Below are positions 35,170-42,867 of a stretch of DNA of 64,000 nt, piece by piece. The notes below the pieces were generated by a model. That model worked only from the letters and a program-made list of their open reading frames with translations, had not been told where the DNA came from and searched no databases. The stretch's first letter is position 1; every line of letters begins with the position of its first letter. This stretch comes from Alphaproteobacteria bacterium (GTDB lineage: Bacteria > Pseudomonadota > Alphaproteobacteria > ATCC43930 > CGMCC-115725). The DNA lies in contig JAGWON010000010.1 of assembly GCA_028871055.1 (NCBI GenBank), positions 1 to 64,000 of the forward strand, in the 5' to 3' direction. The position numbers and the translations under genes were made by a program.

Positions 35170-35212
35170 AAAACGTAATTTGCGTTTTCATACACTAATT
35201 ACGTTCGTTAGT
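35170..35212. promoter_or_regulatory. Paired palindromes upstream of the RDxxGRWT gene
   Basis: AAAACGTAATTTGCGTTTT (35170-35188) is palindromic apart from one pair, and ACTAA-N9-TTAGT lies at 35194-35212. The region is markedly AT-rich for this genome. Both are directly upstream of the leftward hypothetical gene and look like operator and promoter elements; the binding protein is not known. Confidence 0.45.
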
Positions 35213-35430
35213 CAAGAACAAAACACAAACAGTTGACGCAGCGCAGGCGCTAACGGGATGATCACGAACTTCATTGCCGCACCCGTGCTACGGCGAATGC
35301 CAATTGTCCGCTTCGCTACGCGCGGGGAAGTAGGCGGTAGCTTTCAGTCTTGTGTGATGCCTGTTGGCGCGCTCGACGCTGAGCGCCATTTTTTAATGCG
35401 CGCGATAACGGTTGACCTGAGCCCCTTTTC

Positions 35431-36354
35431 TCATCCAGGGGCGAGTAGACTCTGTTCCGCATTTGAGCCCGGTGGGCTCGGTGGTGCAACGGCGTTCGGT
35501 GATGGCTCGGGCGCTCCGTGCCGTTGCAGGGCGGAGGCGCTGAGCGTGGCGTAGGCCGCGGGCGACAAGTTGCCGAGCGCGCCGTGCGGCCGGATGGTGT
35601 TGTAGTCGTCCTTCCAGGCGGCGAGCACCGCGCGAGCATGGGCGAGCGAGACGAAGAGCGTCTCGTTCAAGAGTTCATCGCGCAGGCGGCCGTTGAAGCT
35701 CTCGATGAAGGCGTTCTGCTGCGGCTTGCCGGGCGCGATGTAGTGCCAAGCGATGGCGCGCTCCTGGCTCCAGCGCAGGATGGCCATGCTGGTGAGCTCG
35801 GTGCCGTTGTCAGAGACGATGCTCAAGGGCCGGCCGCGGCGGACGATGATGCCGTCGAGCTCACGTGCCACGCGCACGCCCGAGATGGAGGTGTCGGCCA
35901 CCAGGCAGAGGCACTCACGAGTGAAGTCGTCGACGACGGCCAAGATGCGGAACCGTCGGCTGTCGGTGAAGGTGTCGCTGACGAAGTCCAAGGACCAGCG
36001 CTGGTTCGGTCCCTGCGGCAATGCGATCGGCGCCCGTGTGCCCAAGGCCCGCTTGCGCCCGCCGCGGCGGCGGACCTGGAGCCGTTCCTCGCGGTAGAGC
36101 CGCCGCAGCTTCTTGTGGTTCATCAGCACGCCCTCGCGCCGAAGCAGGATGTGGAGCCGCCGATAGCCGAAGCGTCGCCGCACCGCGGCCAACTCGCGCA
36201 ATCGCGCACGGATTGCACCATCGTCCGGCCGTCGCGAGCGGTAGCGAACCGAACCCCGGTCCGTGCCGATCGCTCTGCACGCCCGCCGCTGGCTCACCGC
36301 ATAGACCTGCCGCAGGTGAGCCGCGGCCTCGCGTCTGGCGACGGGCGTCACCAT
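35431..36354 (-). CDS. IS3-family transposase OrfB (DDE integrase domain)
   Basis: A 307-residue frame counted from ATG 36354; in practice it is made as an OrfAB fusion after -1 frameshifting. It carries the HTH_21 part ([20 protein letters not shown]) and the rve catalytic core: [10 protein letters not shown] (first Asp), [10 protein letters not shown] (second Asp) and [16 protein letters not shown] (Glu). These are the DDE residues that cut and join the IS ends. The C-terminal tail [18 protein letters not shown] reaches almost to the left inverted repeat. Confidence 0.92.
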   Translation of the reverse strand: MVTPVARREAAAHLRQVYAVSQRRACRAIGTDRGSVRYRSRRPDDGAIRARLRELAAVRRRFGYRRLHILLRREGVLMNHKKLRRLYREERLQVRRRGGRKRALGTRAPIALPQGPNQRWSLDFVSDTFTDSRRFRILAVVDDFTRECLCLVADTSISGVRVARELDGIIVRRGRPLSIVSDNGTELTSMAILRWSQERAIAWHYIAPGKPQQNAFIESFNGRLRDELLNETLFVSLAHARAVLAAWKDDYNTIRPHGALGNLSPAAYATLSASALQRHGAPEPSPNAVAPPSPPGSNAEQSLLAPG

Positions 36355-36620
36355 TTTTTTGCAGCAATGTCCTTCAGCATTGCGTTGTCGAGCATCGCCT
36401 CGGCCAACAGCTTCTTCAGCCGCGCGTTCTCGGCCTCGAGAACCCGCAGCCGGCGGGCATCCGACACGTCCAGCCCGCCGTACTTCGCCTTCCACTTGTA
36501 GAAGGTCGCGCCGCTGATCCCGTGCTTGCGGCAAACCTCCGCCGTCTTCGATCCCGCCTCCTGCTCCCGCAGGATCGCAATGATCTGCTCCTCGCTGAAC
36601 CGGCTCCCCCGCATGTCCAT
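36348..36620 (-). CDS. IS3-family transposase OrfA
   Basis: A 90-residue protein ([20 protein letters not shown]). It has an HTH that binds the IS ends ([20 protein letters not shown]) and a leucine-zipper-like coiled coil ([20 protein letters not shown]). It ends KDIAAKKW with a stop just after the slippery A7, so OrfB can be read by a -1 shift. OrfA alone usually acts as a regulator of transposition. Confidence 0.92.
   Translation of the reverse strand: MDMRGSRFSEEQIIAILREQEAGSKTAEVCRKHGISGATFYKWKAKYGGLDVSDARRLRVLEAENARLKKLLAEAMLDNAMLKDIAAKKW
36354..36360 (-). other. Programmed -1 frameshift site of the IS
   Basis: Seven consecutive A on the minus strand (GCAAAAAAATGG) near the end of orfA. 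Slippage by one base joins OrfA (ending AAKKW) to OrfB (AAKKMVTP). The ATG of orfB overlaps the run, so independent initiation is also possible. Confidence 0.8.
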
Positions 36621-36802
36621 CTCCTCCCCGGAAACGGACTCTACTCAAAACTGGCGGAGATTCAGGGGCTCAGGTCACGGTGCCGAACACGCCAATACTC
36701 GCGAAAGCCACGATGATGCCGAGAGAAGCCAGATAACGCCTGGGCTCGGACGTCCACTCTAAAACCGCAATTATTTATAAAGCCGCTGACAATTAATGCT
36801 GC

Positions 36803-37069
36803 TTACGAAATTCGCTTTCGCTGATTGCCCAACGCCATCTCCGGCCTCTTGTCGCTACCCCGCCGCTGGCGCACCGCGGGCTGCGCCACGATGCCGCCAC
36901 GCTGCTTGGCGAGCACGCCCGGCTTGGGTTTGGCGACCGGCTCCTCGGGCTCGCGCATGGCGAAGAAGCCGGTGGTGACACCGTTATTGCCGGCGCGATC
37001 GTTGACCACCGACCAGTGGATCACCATGACGATGCCCACCAATGCAAAGACGAAGAAGAGTGCTTCCAT
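36803..37069 (-). CDS. Small single-helix membrane protein
   Basis: An 88-residue protein. One N-terminal membrane segment (MEALFFVFALVGIVMVIHWS) is followed by NNGVTTGFFAMREPEEPVAK and a basic tail. It starts 21 bases after the ligase gene on the same strand, so it is probably the last gene of that operon. I do not recognise a function; its position suggests an accessory part of the exopolysaccharide machinery. The IS element lies about 125 bases beyond its end. Confidence 0.65.
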   Translation of the reverse strand: MEALFFVFALVGIVMVIHWSVVNDRAGNNGVTTGFFAMREPEEPVAKPKPGVLAKQRGGIVAQPAVRQRRGSDKRPEMALGNQRKRIS

Positions 37070-37090
37070 GGCTCACCTATTCAGTTTGCC

Positions 37091-38422
37091 TCAATCGCCG
37101 GCACCCAGCGCCGGCCGCGCCGCGCTGAGCCGGACCTTCGCGGCGGCGCGCGCCGCACCGGGCGAGAACAGCAATCGCTTGGGTTCCGGCGCGAGTTCGG
37201 CCACCACGATCCGCCGCGTCGCCGCCAGCATGACCAGCAGCGTGAAGTAGAAGTCCCAATACGACAGCGACAGGAACGAGCCGCCGACATAGAAGCCGAC
37301 CAGTCCGACCATCGACATGTGCGCCAGATCGTTCGCCCATTTGAGCTGCGGCACGGCCTTGGTGCGGCGGATGATGTAGCGGCAGTTCCGGATCGCGACG
37401 ACGGCCAGCGCGATCCAGAAGAACAGCGCGGGGAAGCCGTTCTCGCCGAGCACCTCGAACCAGATGCTGTGCACGGCGCGCGCCGTCGTGCCGGGGGAAT
37501 ACTGGTCCATCACCGTCTGGATATAAGGGCCCTTGAAGCCGACGCCGACCAGCGGCCGAGCCAGTCCCATCTTGGTCGCCGCCCGCCACATCTCGATGCG
37601 GCCTTCGGCCGAGGAATCCTGTTGGTAGGTCTGAATGGTCTGAATGCGTTCGACCCATTGCGCCGGCATGAAGCTGATCGAAAAGGCCAACGCGACGACG
37701 ATGACGACGCCCGAAATCAGTTTCCGCTTCGAGTGCTGCAGCAGGAAGGGCAGCATGGCGACGAGCGCCAGGAACGAGCCGCGCGAGTAGGACGCTAGCA
37801 CCGACAGCAGGCACAGGCCCATCGCCACGCGCGAGCCCGTGCGCAACAGTTCGTTCTTCGATTGCCGGCCGAGATAGTTGATCAGCGGCAGCAGCACCAC
37901 GAGCGCGGCGGCGATCTGGTTGTTGTCGCCGATCACGGTCTGGGCCGGGCCCCAGATGCGGTAGTTGCCGCCGGTGACCAGCGCGAAGATGCCGCCCTTG
38001 ATGCCGTAGAACGCCACCGCGATCACCATCACCCACATCAGCGCGTGGATGCGCACGCGATTGGTGAGCAGCGCGGCGGTGACGAAGACGTAGATCATCG
38101 CCTTGGTGGTCAGCCACCACTTCGGCCAGGCCTCGTCGGGCACGATCGCGAAATAGGTCGAGATCGTGTAGGCGAGGATGAAGCCGCCGAGGAGCCACGT
38201 CGTCGGGTCATTCGGAATCTTGCGGCGCTCGACGACCAGCCAGCCGAGGATGCCGGTCAAGCCGACGACGAGCGCGAAGGGAATCGCGTCGCTGATGCCC
38301 CAGGTCAAGCGCTGCGGACTGCCGAACGAGATGTAGGACCACAGCAGCACGGCGACGAACGGCGAGAAGAACGCCGCCGGCAGCATGGCGAAGATCGCGG
38401 TGGTGAAGATCAGCGAGCGCAT
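37091..38422 (-). CDS. XrtA-associated O-antigen ligase-like protein (Wzy/WaaL fold)
   Basis: A 443-residue membrane protein with about 11 hydrophobic segments. It starts MRSLIFTTAIFAMLPAAFFS at ATG 38422 with GAGGA upstream. The family traits are YGIKGGIFALVTGGNYRIWG and GDNNQIAAALVVLLPLINYL, a periplasmic loop with RIEMWRAATKMG and LVGVGFKGPYIQTVMDQYSP, and HSIWFEVLGENG with the conserved His. This matches the putative O-glycosylation ligase of exosortase A systems (TIGR03097). It would polymerise sugar units or attach them to an acceptor. Begins ten bases after the flippase stop. Confidence 0.9.
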   Translation of the reverse strand: MRSLIFTTAIFAMLPAAFFSPFVAVLLWSYISFGSPQRLTWGISDAIPFALVVGLTGILGWLVVERRKIPNDPTTWLLGGFILAYTISTYFAIVPDEAWPKWWLTTKAMIYVFVTAALLTNRVRIHALMWVMVIAVAFYGIKGGIFALVTGGNYRIWGPAQTVIGDNNQIAAALVVLLPLINYLGRQSKNELLRTGSRVAMGLCLLSVLASYSRGSFLALVAMLPFLLQHSKRKLISGVVIVVALAFSISFMPAQWVERIQTIQTYQQDSSAEGRIEMWRAATKMGLARPLVGVGFKGPYIQTVMDQYSPGTTARAVHSIWFEVLGENGFPALFFWIALAVVAIRNCRYIIRRTKAVPQLKWANDLAHMSMVGLVGFYVGGSFLSLSYWDFYFTLLVMLAATRRIVVAELAPEPKRLLFSPGAARAAAKVRLSAARPALGAGD

Positions 38423-38432
38423 GGGCGGGTCC

Positions 38433-40016
38433 TCAGCTCCTTGCGTGCAGCCAGCCAAGCGGCAGGAAACGAGCCCCGGCTTCGGCCGCGGTCTTGATCA
38501 GGTGGCGTTCGGCGCCGGCTGGCTCGCCGGAAAGGCGCCAGGCGGTGAATTGCGTCGCGATATGGGTCAGGCCGCCGGCAAGGCAAAGCACCGCGAAGCG
38601 CGCCAGCCCGGCGGCGAATTCGCGCGGCTCGGGCCATAGCTCGCCCAGCCACAGGACGATCGCCGTCATCACCAGCGCCGCGAAAGCGGTGCGCCAGACG
38701 CCGGAAAGCGCGGCACCGAACGGGATACCGGCCAGCGGAAAGATGTTGGCCGACCACAGCACCATGTTGAACACCGCCGTCGCCATCATCGCGAAGACCG
38801 CGCCGTTGATGCCGTCGAGCCAGGCGCCGAGGATGATCGCCGGAATGCGCACGGCGAGCGCCACCGCGAATACGCCGACGAAGCGGCGCTGGCGGTGCAT
38901 GACCAGGTAGAGATTGTGCGTGTAATGACCGATCGCGTCGAACAGCGCGGCGAGCGCGCATAGCCGCACCAGCGGAATGGCGGCAACCCACTTCCAGCCG
39001 AAAAACAGATCGACGATCGGTTGGGCGAGGAGCGCGATGCCGATCGCCATCGGCGCCACGATCGCGACGCTGAGGAACAGGCCGTCGAGTGTCTGGCGGC
39101 GGAGCCGCGGCATGTCGTGTACCGTGCGCGACATGCCCGCATACATCGGACCACGGATCGGCGCGGCGACTTCGCTTGCGGGCAGCGACGCGACTCGATT
39201 GGCGACCTGATAGAGGCCGATCGCGGCCGGTCCGGCGACGCGGCCGGTCAGGAAGGTCATGGCATAGGAGTCGATGACCCATTCCAGGTTGGCGACCAGC
39301 AGCCATTTGGAGAAATCGAACAGGTCGCGCCAGCCGGCGAGACTCAGGCGCGGCCGGTAGGAGCTCATGGCATAGCTCAGCGCCGTCATCGCCAGGCGCG
39401 TGGCGGCGATGCCGGCCATCAGCGCCCAATAGTTGCGCAGGGCGAAGGCGAGCGGCAGGGCGACGCAGACGCCTGCGAGCTTGCCGAAGATCTGGAAGCG
39501 GAAGAACCGATCGAATTCGAGGCAGCGCTGGAAATCCACGACGCCGACGTTTTCCAAACCCTGGAGCAGCGTGACCGCGGCGAGCGCGTAGGCGAGCGGC
39601 ACGACGCGCGGATCGGCGACGAAACCGGCGAGCAAGGGGCCCGAGATTGCGATGCCCAACGCCATGACGGCGTTGCGCATCAGACCGAGCGTCCACGCCG
39701 TGTCGTAGTGGATGCGCTGGGGCGCGGCCATGCGGACGAGACCGGCCTCGAACGACAGCTCGCCGAGAATCTCGAGGATGGCGAGCGCTGCAGTGACCAG
39801 GCCGACGACGCCGAAATCCGACGGCGCCAGCAGGCGTAACAGGATCAGCGAGCTCACCAGGCCGATCAGCCGGAACACGCCGCGCAGCGCGACCATGAAC
39901 ACGGCGCTGCGCGCGATCTTGCGGCCGAGCGACGTCTCGGTCGCCGCGTGGACGGCGATGATTACAGGCGCGTCGGTCACCGTCCGCGCGGTTCCCATCG
40001 CCCTCGTTGAACGCAT
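38433..40016 (-). CDS. Oligosaccharide flippase family protein (second Wzx)
   Basis: A 527-residue membrane protein with about 14 hydrophobic segments. The start ATG 40016 follows CAGGGGAA at good spacing; another in-frame ATG lies 18 bases downstream. Motifs GRKIARSAVFMVALRGVFRL, LRLLAPSDFGVVGLVTAALA and FDFSKWLLVANLEWVIDSYA resemble the MATE/PST exporters of sugar-lipids. It resembles the flippase at 32439-33962 in general plan, so the locus has two. It heads the leftward group with the ligase and small membrane protein. Confidence 0.88.
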   Translation of the reverse strand: MRSTRAMGTARTVTDAPVIIAVHAATETSLGRKIARSAVFMVALRGVFRLIGLVSSLILLRLLAPSDFGVVGLVTAALAILEILGELSFEAGLVRMAAPQRIHYDTAWTLGLMRNAVMALGIAISGPLLAGFVADPRVVPLAYALAAVTLLQGLENVGVVDFQRCLEFDRFFRFQIFGKLAGVCVALPLAFALRNYWALMAGIAATRLAMTALSYAMSSYRPRLSLAGWRDLFDFSKWLLVANLEWVIDSYAMTFLTGRVAGPAAIGLYQVANRVASLPASEVAAPIRGPMYAGMSRTVHDMPRLRRQTLDGLFLSVAIVAPMAIGIALLAQPIVDLFFGWKWVAAIPLVRLCALAALFDAIGHYTHNLYLVMHRQRRFVGVFAVALAVRIPAIILGAWLDGINGAVFAMMATAVFNMVLWSANIFPLAGIPFGAALSGVWRTAFAALVMTAIVLWLGELWPEPREFAAGLARFAVLCLAGGLTHIATQFTAWRLSGEPAGAERHLIKTAAEAGARFLPLGWLHARS

Positions 40017-40060
40017 CGATTCCCCTGGCAAAACCGGTCTTTTTTACGCCCGAAGGCCTA

Positions 40061-40123
40061 AATTTCCGGTTACTGCCAGAAGATTAACGGGCGACCGAGT
40101 CAACGCTCGGTTAACCGGAAATT
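40061..40123. promoter_or_regulatory. Long inverted repeat in a divergent promoter region
   Basis: AATTTCCGGTTA (40061-40072) and TAACCGGAAATT (40112-40123) are perfect 12-bp arms, 39 bases apart. Inside, ACCGAG-N6-CTCGGT forms a second stem. The site lies between the leftward flippase and the rightward glycosyltransferase operon, where it could be an operator serving both. Confidence 0.55.
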
Positions 40124-40205
40124 CGTCGCTGGGGTGGACAATCGGGATGGCGCGGTAACCGCTTCCGCGCCGATTTTCGCCTGCGCACCGAGAGACCGCC
40201 AACCG

Positions 40206-41171
40206 ATGCCGCCGTCCCGCTCCGCGCTTACCACCGAGCGCCGCACCGTCGCCGCCGCGGTGGTGCCGTCGCGGCCGCTAGTCTCGGTCGTGATGCCGAT
40301 GTTTAACGCCAGCTTAACCATACGGCGCGCGCTCGAATCGGTGCAGGCGCAGGGCTATACGCACTGGGAGACGATCTGCGTCGACGACGCGAGCACCGAC
40401 GACACCGTCGCGCGCGTCGCGGCGCTCGACGATCCGCGCATCCGCGTCATTCAACTCGATCACAACAGCGGCCCGGCACGGGCGCGCAATCTCGGCATCG
40501 CTGCCGCCAAGGGCGCGTTCGTGGCGTTCCTCGACGCCGACGACGAATGGCTACCTGACAAGCTCGCACGCCAGGTCGCGCTCTTCGAGGCCGATGCCGG
40601 GCTGGCGCTCGTCGTGACCGACATGCGGGTCAAGGCGGTCGACGGCAGCGACGGCAGCTCGATCTACGCCCGCCAGGCGCCGGCGCCGGGCGCAGAGGCG
40701 TGGAGGACGCTGCTTGCCTCGTCGTTCATCGCCACGTCGGCGCTGATGACGCGGCGCGCGCTGCTGGATGAGGTCGGCGGCTTCGATCCTGATCTCGTCA
40801 CCGGCGAGGATCAGGATCTGTTCATCCGCCTAGCCATGGCCGGGCGGCTTCACGCCATTCCCGAGCAACTCGCGATCTATCACTGGATGCCGCGCAGCTA
40901 CTCGACCGGTCATGCCGCACGCCAGGCCGCCGATGTCGTCGCCATGGTGCGCCGGCACTTGCAGCGGCTGGGCGAGCGGCTCTCGCCCGCCGAGCGGCGG
41001 TCCATCCTGGGTCGCCGCTACGAACGCCTCGGCGCTAATCTGATGGATTCGGGCGCGTACCTGCGCGGCGCATGGCTGATGCTGCGCGCCGCCGGCCTGG
41101 GCCGCGCGCCGCTAGGCAACCTGGTCGCGATTCCGCGCCGGATCCTGGCGCGCGCGGGGAAATCGCGATGA
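40206..41171 (+). CDS. Glycosyltransferase family 2
   Basis: A 321-residue GT-A enzyme. VSVVMPMFNASLTIRRALES opens the nucleotide-sugar domain, and AFLDADDEW is the DXD-type metal motif; GEDQDLFIRLAMAGRLHAIP is the conserved acidic (ED) motif near the catalytic base. Start placed at ATG 40206; a GTG at 40134 is an alternative. Its stop overlaps the next ATG by four bases. It begins a five-gene chain of overlapping genes, probably building or decorating the exopolysaccharide unit. Confidence 0.87.
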   Translation: MPPSRSALTTERRTVAAAVVPSRPLVSVVMPMFNASLTIRRALESVQAQGYTHWETICVDDASTDDTVARVAALDDPRIRVIQLDHNSGPARARNLGIAAAKGAFVAFLDADDEWLPDKLARQVALFEADAGLALVVTDMRVKAVDGSDGSSIYARQAPAPGAEAWRTLLASSFIATSALMTRRALLDEVGGFDPDLVTGEDQDLFIRLAMAGRLHAIPEQLAIYHWMPRSYSTGHAARQAADVVAMVRRHLQRLGERLSPAERRSILGRRYERLGANLMDSGAYLRGAWLMLRAAGLGRAPLGNLVAIPRRILARAGKSR

Positions 41172-42178
41172 TCGGTGACCCCATCGCCGAGCTGCTGCCG
41201 GAGGATGTCCTCCGCCTGGTCACCGGCCGGCGGATCGGCAACTCGGCGCCGCTTGCCGGCTGCCGCGTCGTCGGACCGGTCGGCATGAGACCCGCGTCGC
41301 GCCTGTTCCGATGCACCGCGCCGGAGATCGTCGGCGCGATCGCGCTCAAGTTCTGCCTGACGCCGGACGGCCGCCGCGACTTCGAGACGGCGCGGTGGCA
41401 ATTCGCGGCGCTGGAGCGCATCGCCGGCCTCGCCGCGCGCAGTGCCGCGCCCGTCCGGGTGGTGCGCGCGCACGACCTCATCGAAGAGCACGCATGCCTG
41501 GTGATGGAGTGGATCGAAGGCCGCTCCGTCGCATCGCTGTTGGCCGGCCCGATGACCGCCGATGCTGAGGTGCGCTCGTGGTCGAATGCCGCCGGGCGTT
41601 GGCTGCACGACTTCCACGCCATGCATCGCCTCGCCGAGCGTCCGATGAGCTGCGCTGTCATGATGGCCAATCTCGACCTGCACACGCCCGGCGCCCAGGC
41701 GCTAATGGCGAATCGCAGTTTCGTCCGCGGCCGGGCAGCGCTCGAGCAGACCGCGCCGCTGGTCGCCTCGATCGCCGTACCGATCGCGCATCATCACGGC
41801 GACTTCAAGGCCGAGAACCTGATGATGACGGAAGACGGGTTGGTCGGGCTCGACATCGTGGCGCATTGGGACGACGCGGTGACGCTCGATCTGGCGAAGT
41901 TCATCCGCGACCTGACGTTCCGCTCGTGGCGACCGACCGGCTGGATGCTCGGGCGCCGCTACAACGCCATTGTCGCCGCGTTCCTCGACGGATACGGCGC
42001 CACGCACCGGCCGGCATGGCAGGGCCCGCTGTTGTGGGCGCGGCTGCACGGGTTGCTGCGTTTCTGGATCGAGCAGGCATCGGCGCCGCCCGAGCCGATC
42101 CGCGATTCCTACGAACGCTACCGCTTCGAGCATTGCGTCGCCGAAGCGGCCGACGCCCTTGTCGCCGTCAGCGGATGA
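41168..42178 (+). CDS. APH-like phosphotransferase/kinase family protein
   Basis: A 336-residue protein with a kinase-like fold. IALKFCLTPDGRRDFETARW carries the ATP-lysine and Glu region, CLVMEWIEGRSVASLL is the hinge, and AHHHGDFKAENLMM gives the catalytic H-x-D and Asn. GLDIVAHWDDAVTLDLAKFI supplies the metal Asp. Aminoglycoside/choline-kinase relatives phosphorylate small hydroxyl compounds. In this operon it may phosphorylate a sugar or lipid carrier, but this is inferred only from neighbours. ATGA overlaps at both ends. Confidence 0.78.
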   Translation: MIGDPIAELLPEDVLRLVTGRRIGNSAPLAGCRVVGPVGMRPASRLFRCTAPEIVGAIALKFCLTPDGRRDFETARWQFAALERIAGLAARSAAPVRVVRAHDLIEEHACLVMEWIEGRSVASLLAGPMTADAEVRSWSNAAGRWLHDFHAMHRLAERPMSCAVMMANLDLHTPGAQALMANRSFVRGRAALEQTAPLVASIAVPIAHHHGDFKAENLMMTEDGLVGLDIVAHWDDAVTLDLAKFIRDLTFRSWRPTGWMLGRRYNAIVAAFLDGYGATHRPAWQGPLLWARLHGLLRFWIEQASAPPEPIRDSYERYRFEHCVAEAADALVAVSG

Positions 42179-42867
42179 AGGCGATGGACGAACTGCACTA
42201 CGGCAAAGCGTGGGACCCGACGCGGCATTATCAGGATGCGGCGGTCGCGGCGAATTACGACCGGGCGCGGTTTTCGAGCCTCTCCGGCCGGTTGTTCAAC
42301 TTTCTCGATCGCCGCGCCGTCCGCCGCGCCTTGGTCGACCTGTCAGCCGGCTCGACCGTTGCCGACATGCCGTGCGGTACCGGGCGGCTCGCCGAGGTCG
42401 CGCTCGCTCTCGGCTTCGCCGTCCACGGCGTCGATATCGCGCCGGCGATGCTGGCGGTCGCGCGCCAGCGTTTGGCGCCGTTCGGCGACCGCTTCACCGT
42501 CGAGACCGCCGACATCCGCGATCGCGACCAAACGCACCGTTTCGACGCGGTGCTGTCGGCGCGTTTCCTCATGCATTTTCCGCCTGACGAGCAGCGCACC
42601 CTGGTCGGCGCCATGGCGCGCGTCGCACACCGCAGGCTGGTGCTGACCCACGGCATCGACACGCCGCTCCATCGCCTGCGCCGCGCGCTGAAGCGCGCCA
42701 CCGGCCTCTTCGAGAATCCGGCCGTTTTCCCGCTGAGCGAGACGCAGCTCGCGGACATCCTGGCGTCGGCCGGGTTCAGGGAAGTTCGCCGCCATCGCAT
42801 CGTGCCGTTGGTGAGCGAGGCGGTCGTGATCGTCGCCGAGCCGATCGTACCAATGGTGACGCCATGA
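42175..42867 (+). CDS. Class I SAM-dependent methyltransferase
   Basis: A 230-residue enzyme. VADMPCGTGRLAEVALALGF is motif I (SAM glycines), VHGVDIAPAMLAVAR is motif II, and ETADIRD plus FDAVLSARFLMHFPP are motifs III and IV. The first ~50 residues include the YDRARFSSLSGRLFNFLDR helix. It probably methylates a sugar or lipid intermediate of the pathway. ATG 42175 overlaps the kinase stop, and its own stop overlaps the GT4 start. An upstream extension of the open frame lies inside the kinase gene. Confidence 0.85.
   Translation: MKAMDELHYGKAWDPTRHYQDAAVAANYDRARFSSLSGRLFNFLDRRAVRRALVDLSAGSTVADMPCGTGRLAEVALALGFAVHGVDIAPAMLAVARQRLAPFGDRFTVETADIRDRDQTHRFDAVLSARFLMHFPPDEQRTLVGAMARVAHRRLVLTHGIDTPLHRLRRALKRATGLFENPAVFPLSETQLADILASAGFREVRRHRIVPLVSEAVVIVAEPIVPMVTP

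Larger units (their letters stand above)
35413..36677 (-). mobile_element. IS3-family insertion sequence (IS407-like), 1265 bp
   Basis: Both ends begin TGACCTGAGCCCCT as inverted repeats, with further partial matches inward. The target duplication is CGGT (35409-35412 and 36678-36681), a 4-base length usual for the IS407 group. It encodes two overlapping frames joined by a programmed -1 shift at an A7 run. Both ends, the duplication and both frames are intact, so it looks recent and probably active. Confidence 0.92.
35344..36774 (-). pseudogene. Small membrane-protein frame split by the IS element
   Basis: If the IS (35413-36677) and one copy of its CGGT duplication are removed, a minus-strand frame runs continuously from about 36774 to the TGA at 35344-35346. 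Its core reads RRYLASLGIIVAFASIGVFG then TVIARIKKWRSASSAPTG: one membrane helix followed by a basic tail. The frame has no ATG upstream of the helix; a GTG lies inside it, so the true start is uncertain. The neighbour at 36803-37069 also encodes a small one-helix protein. Confidence 0.45.

Noticed and set aside
35258-35554. Plus-strand open frame of 98 residues running into the IS left end
   Set aside because: It spans the IS boundary and has no family resemblance; the minus-strand membrane-protein frame explains the region better.
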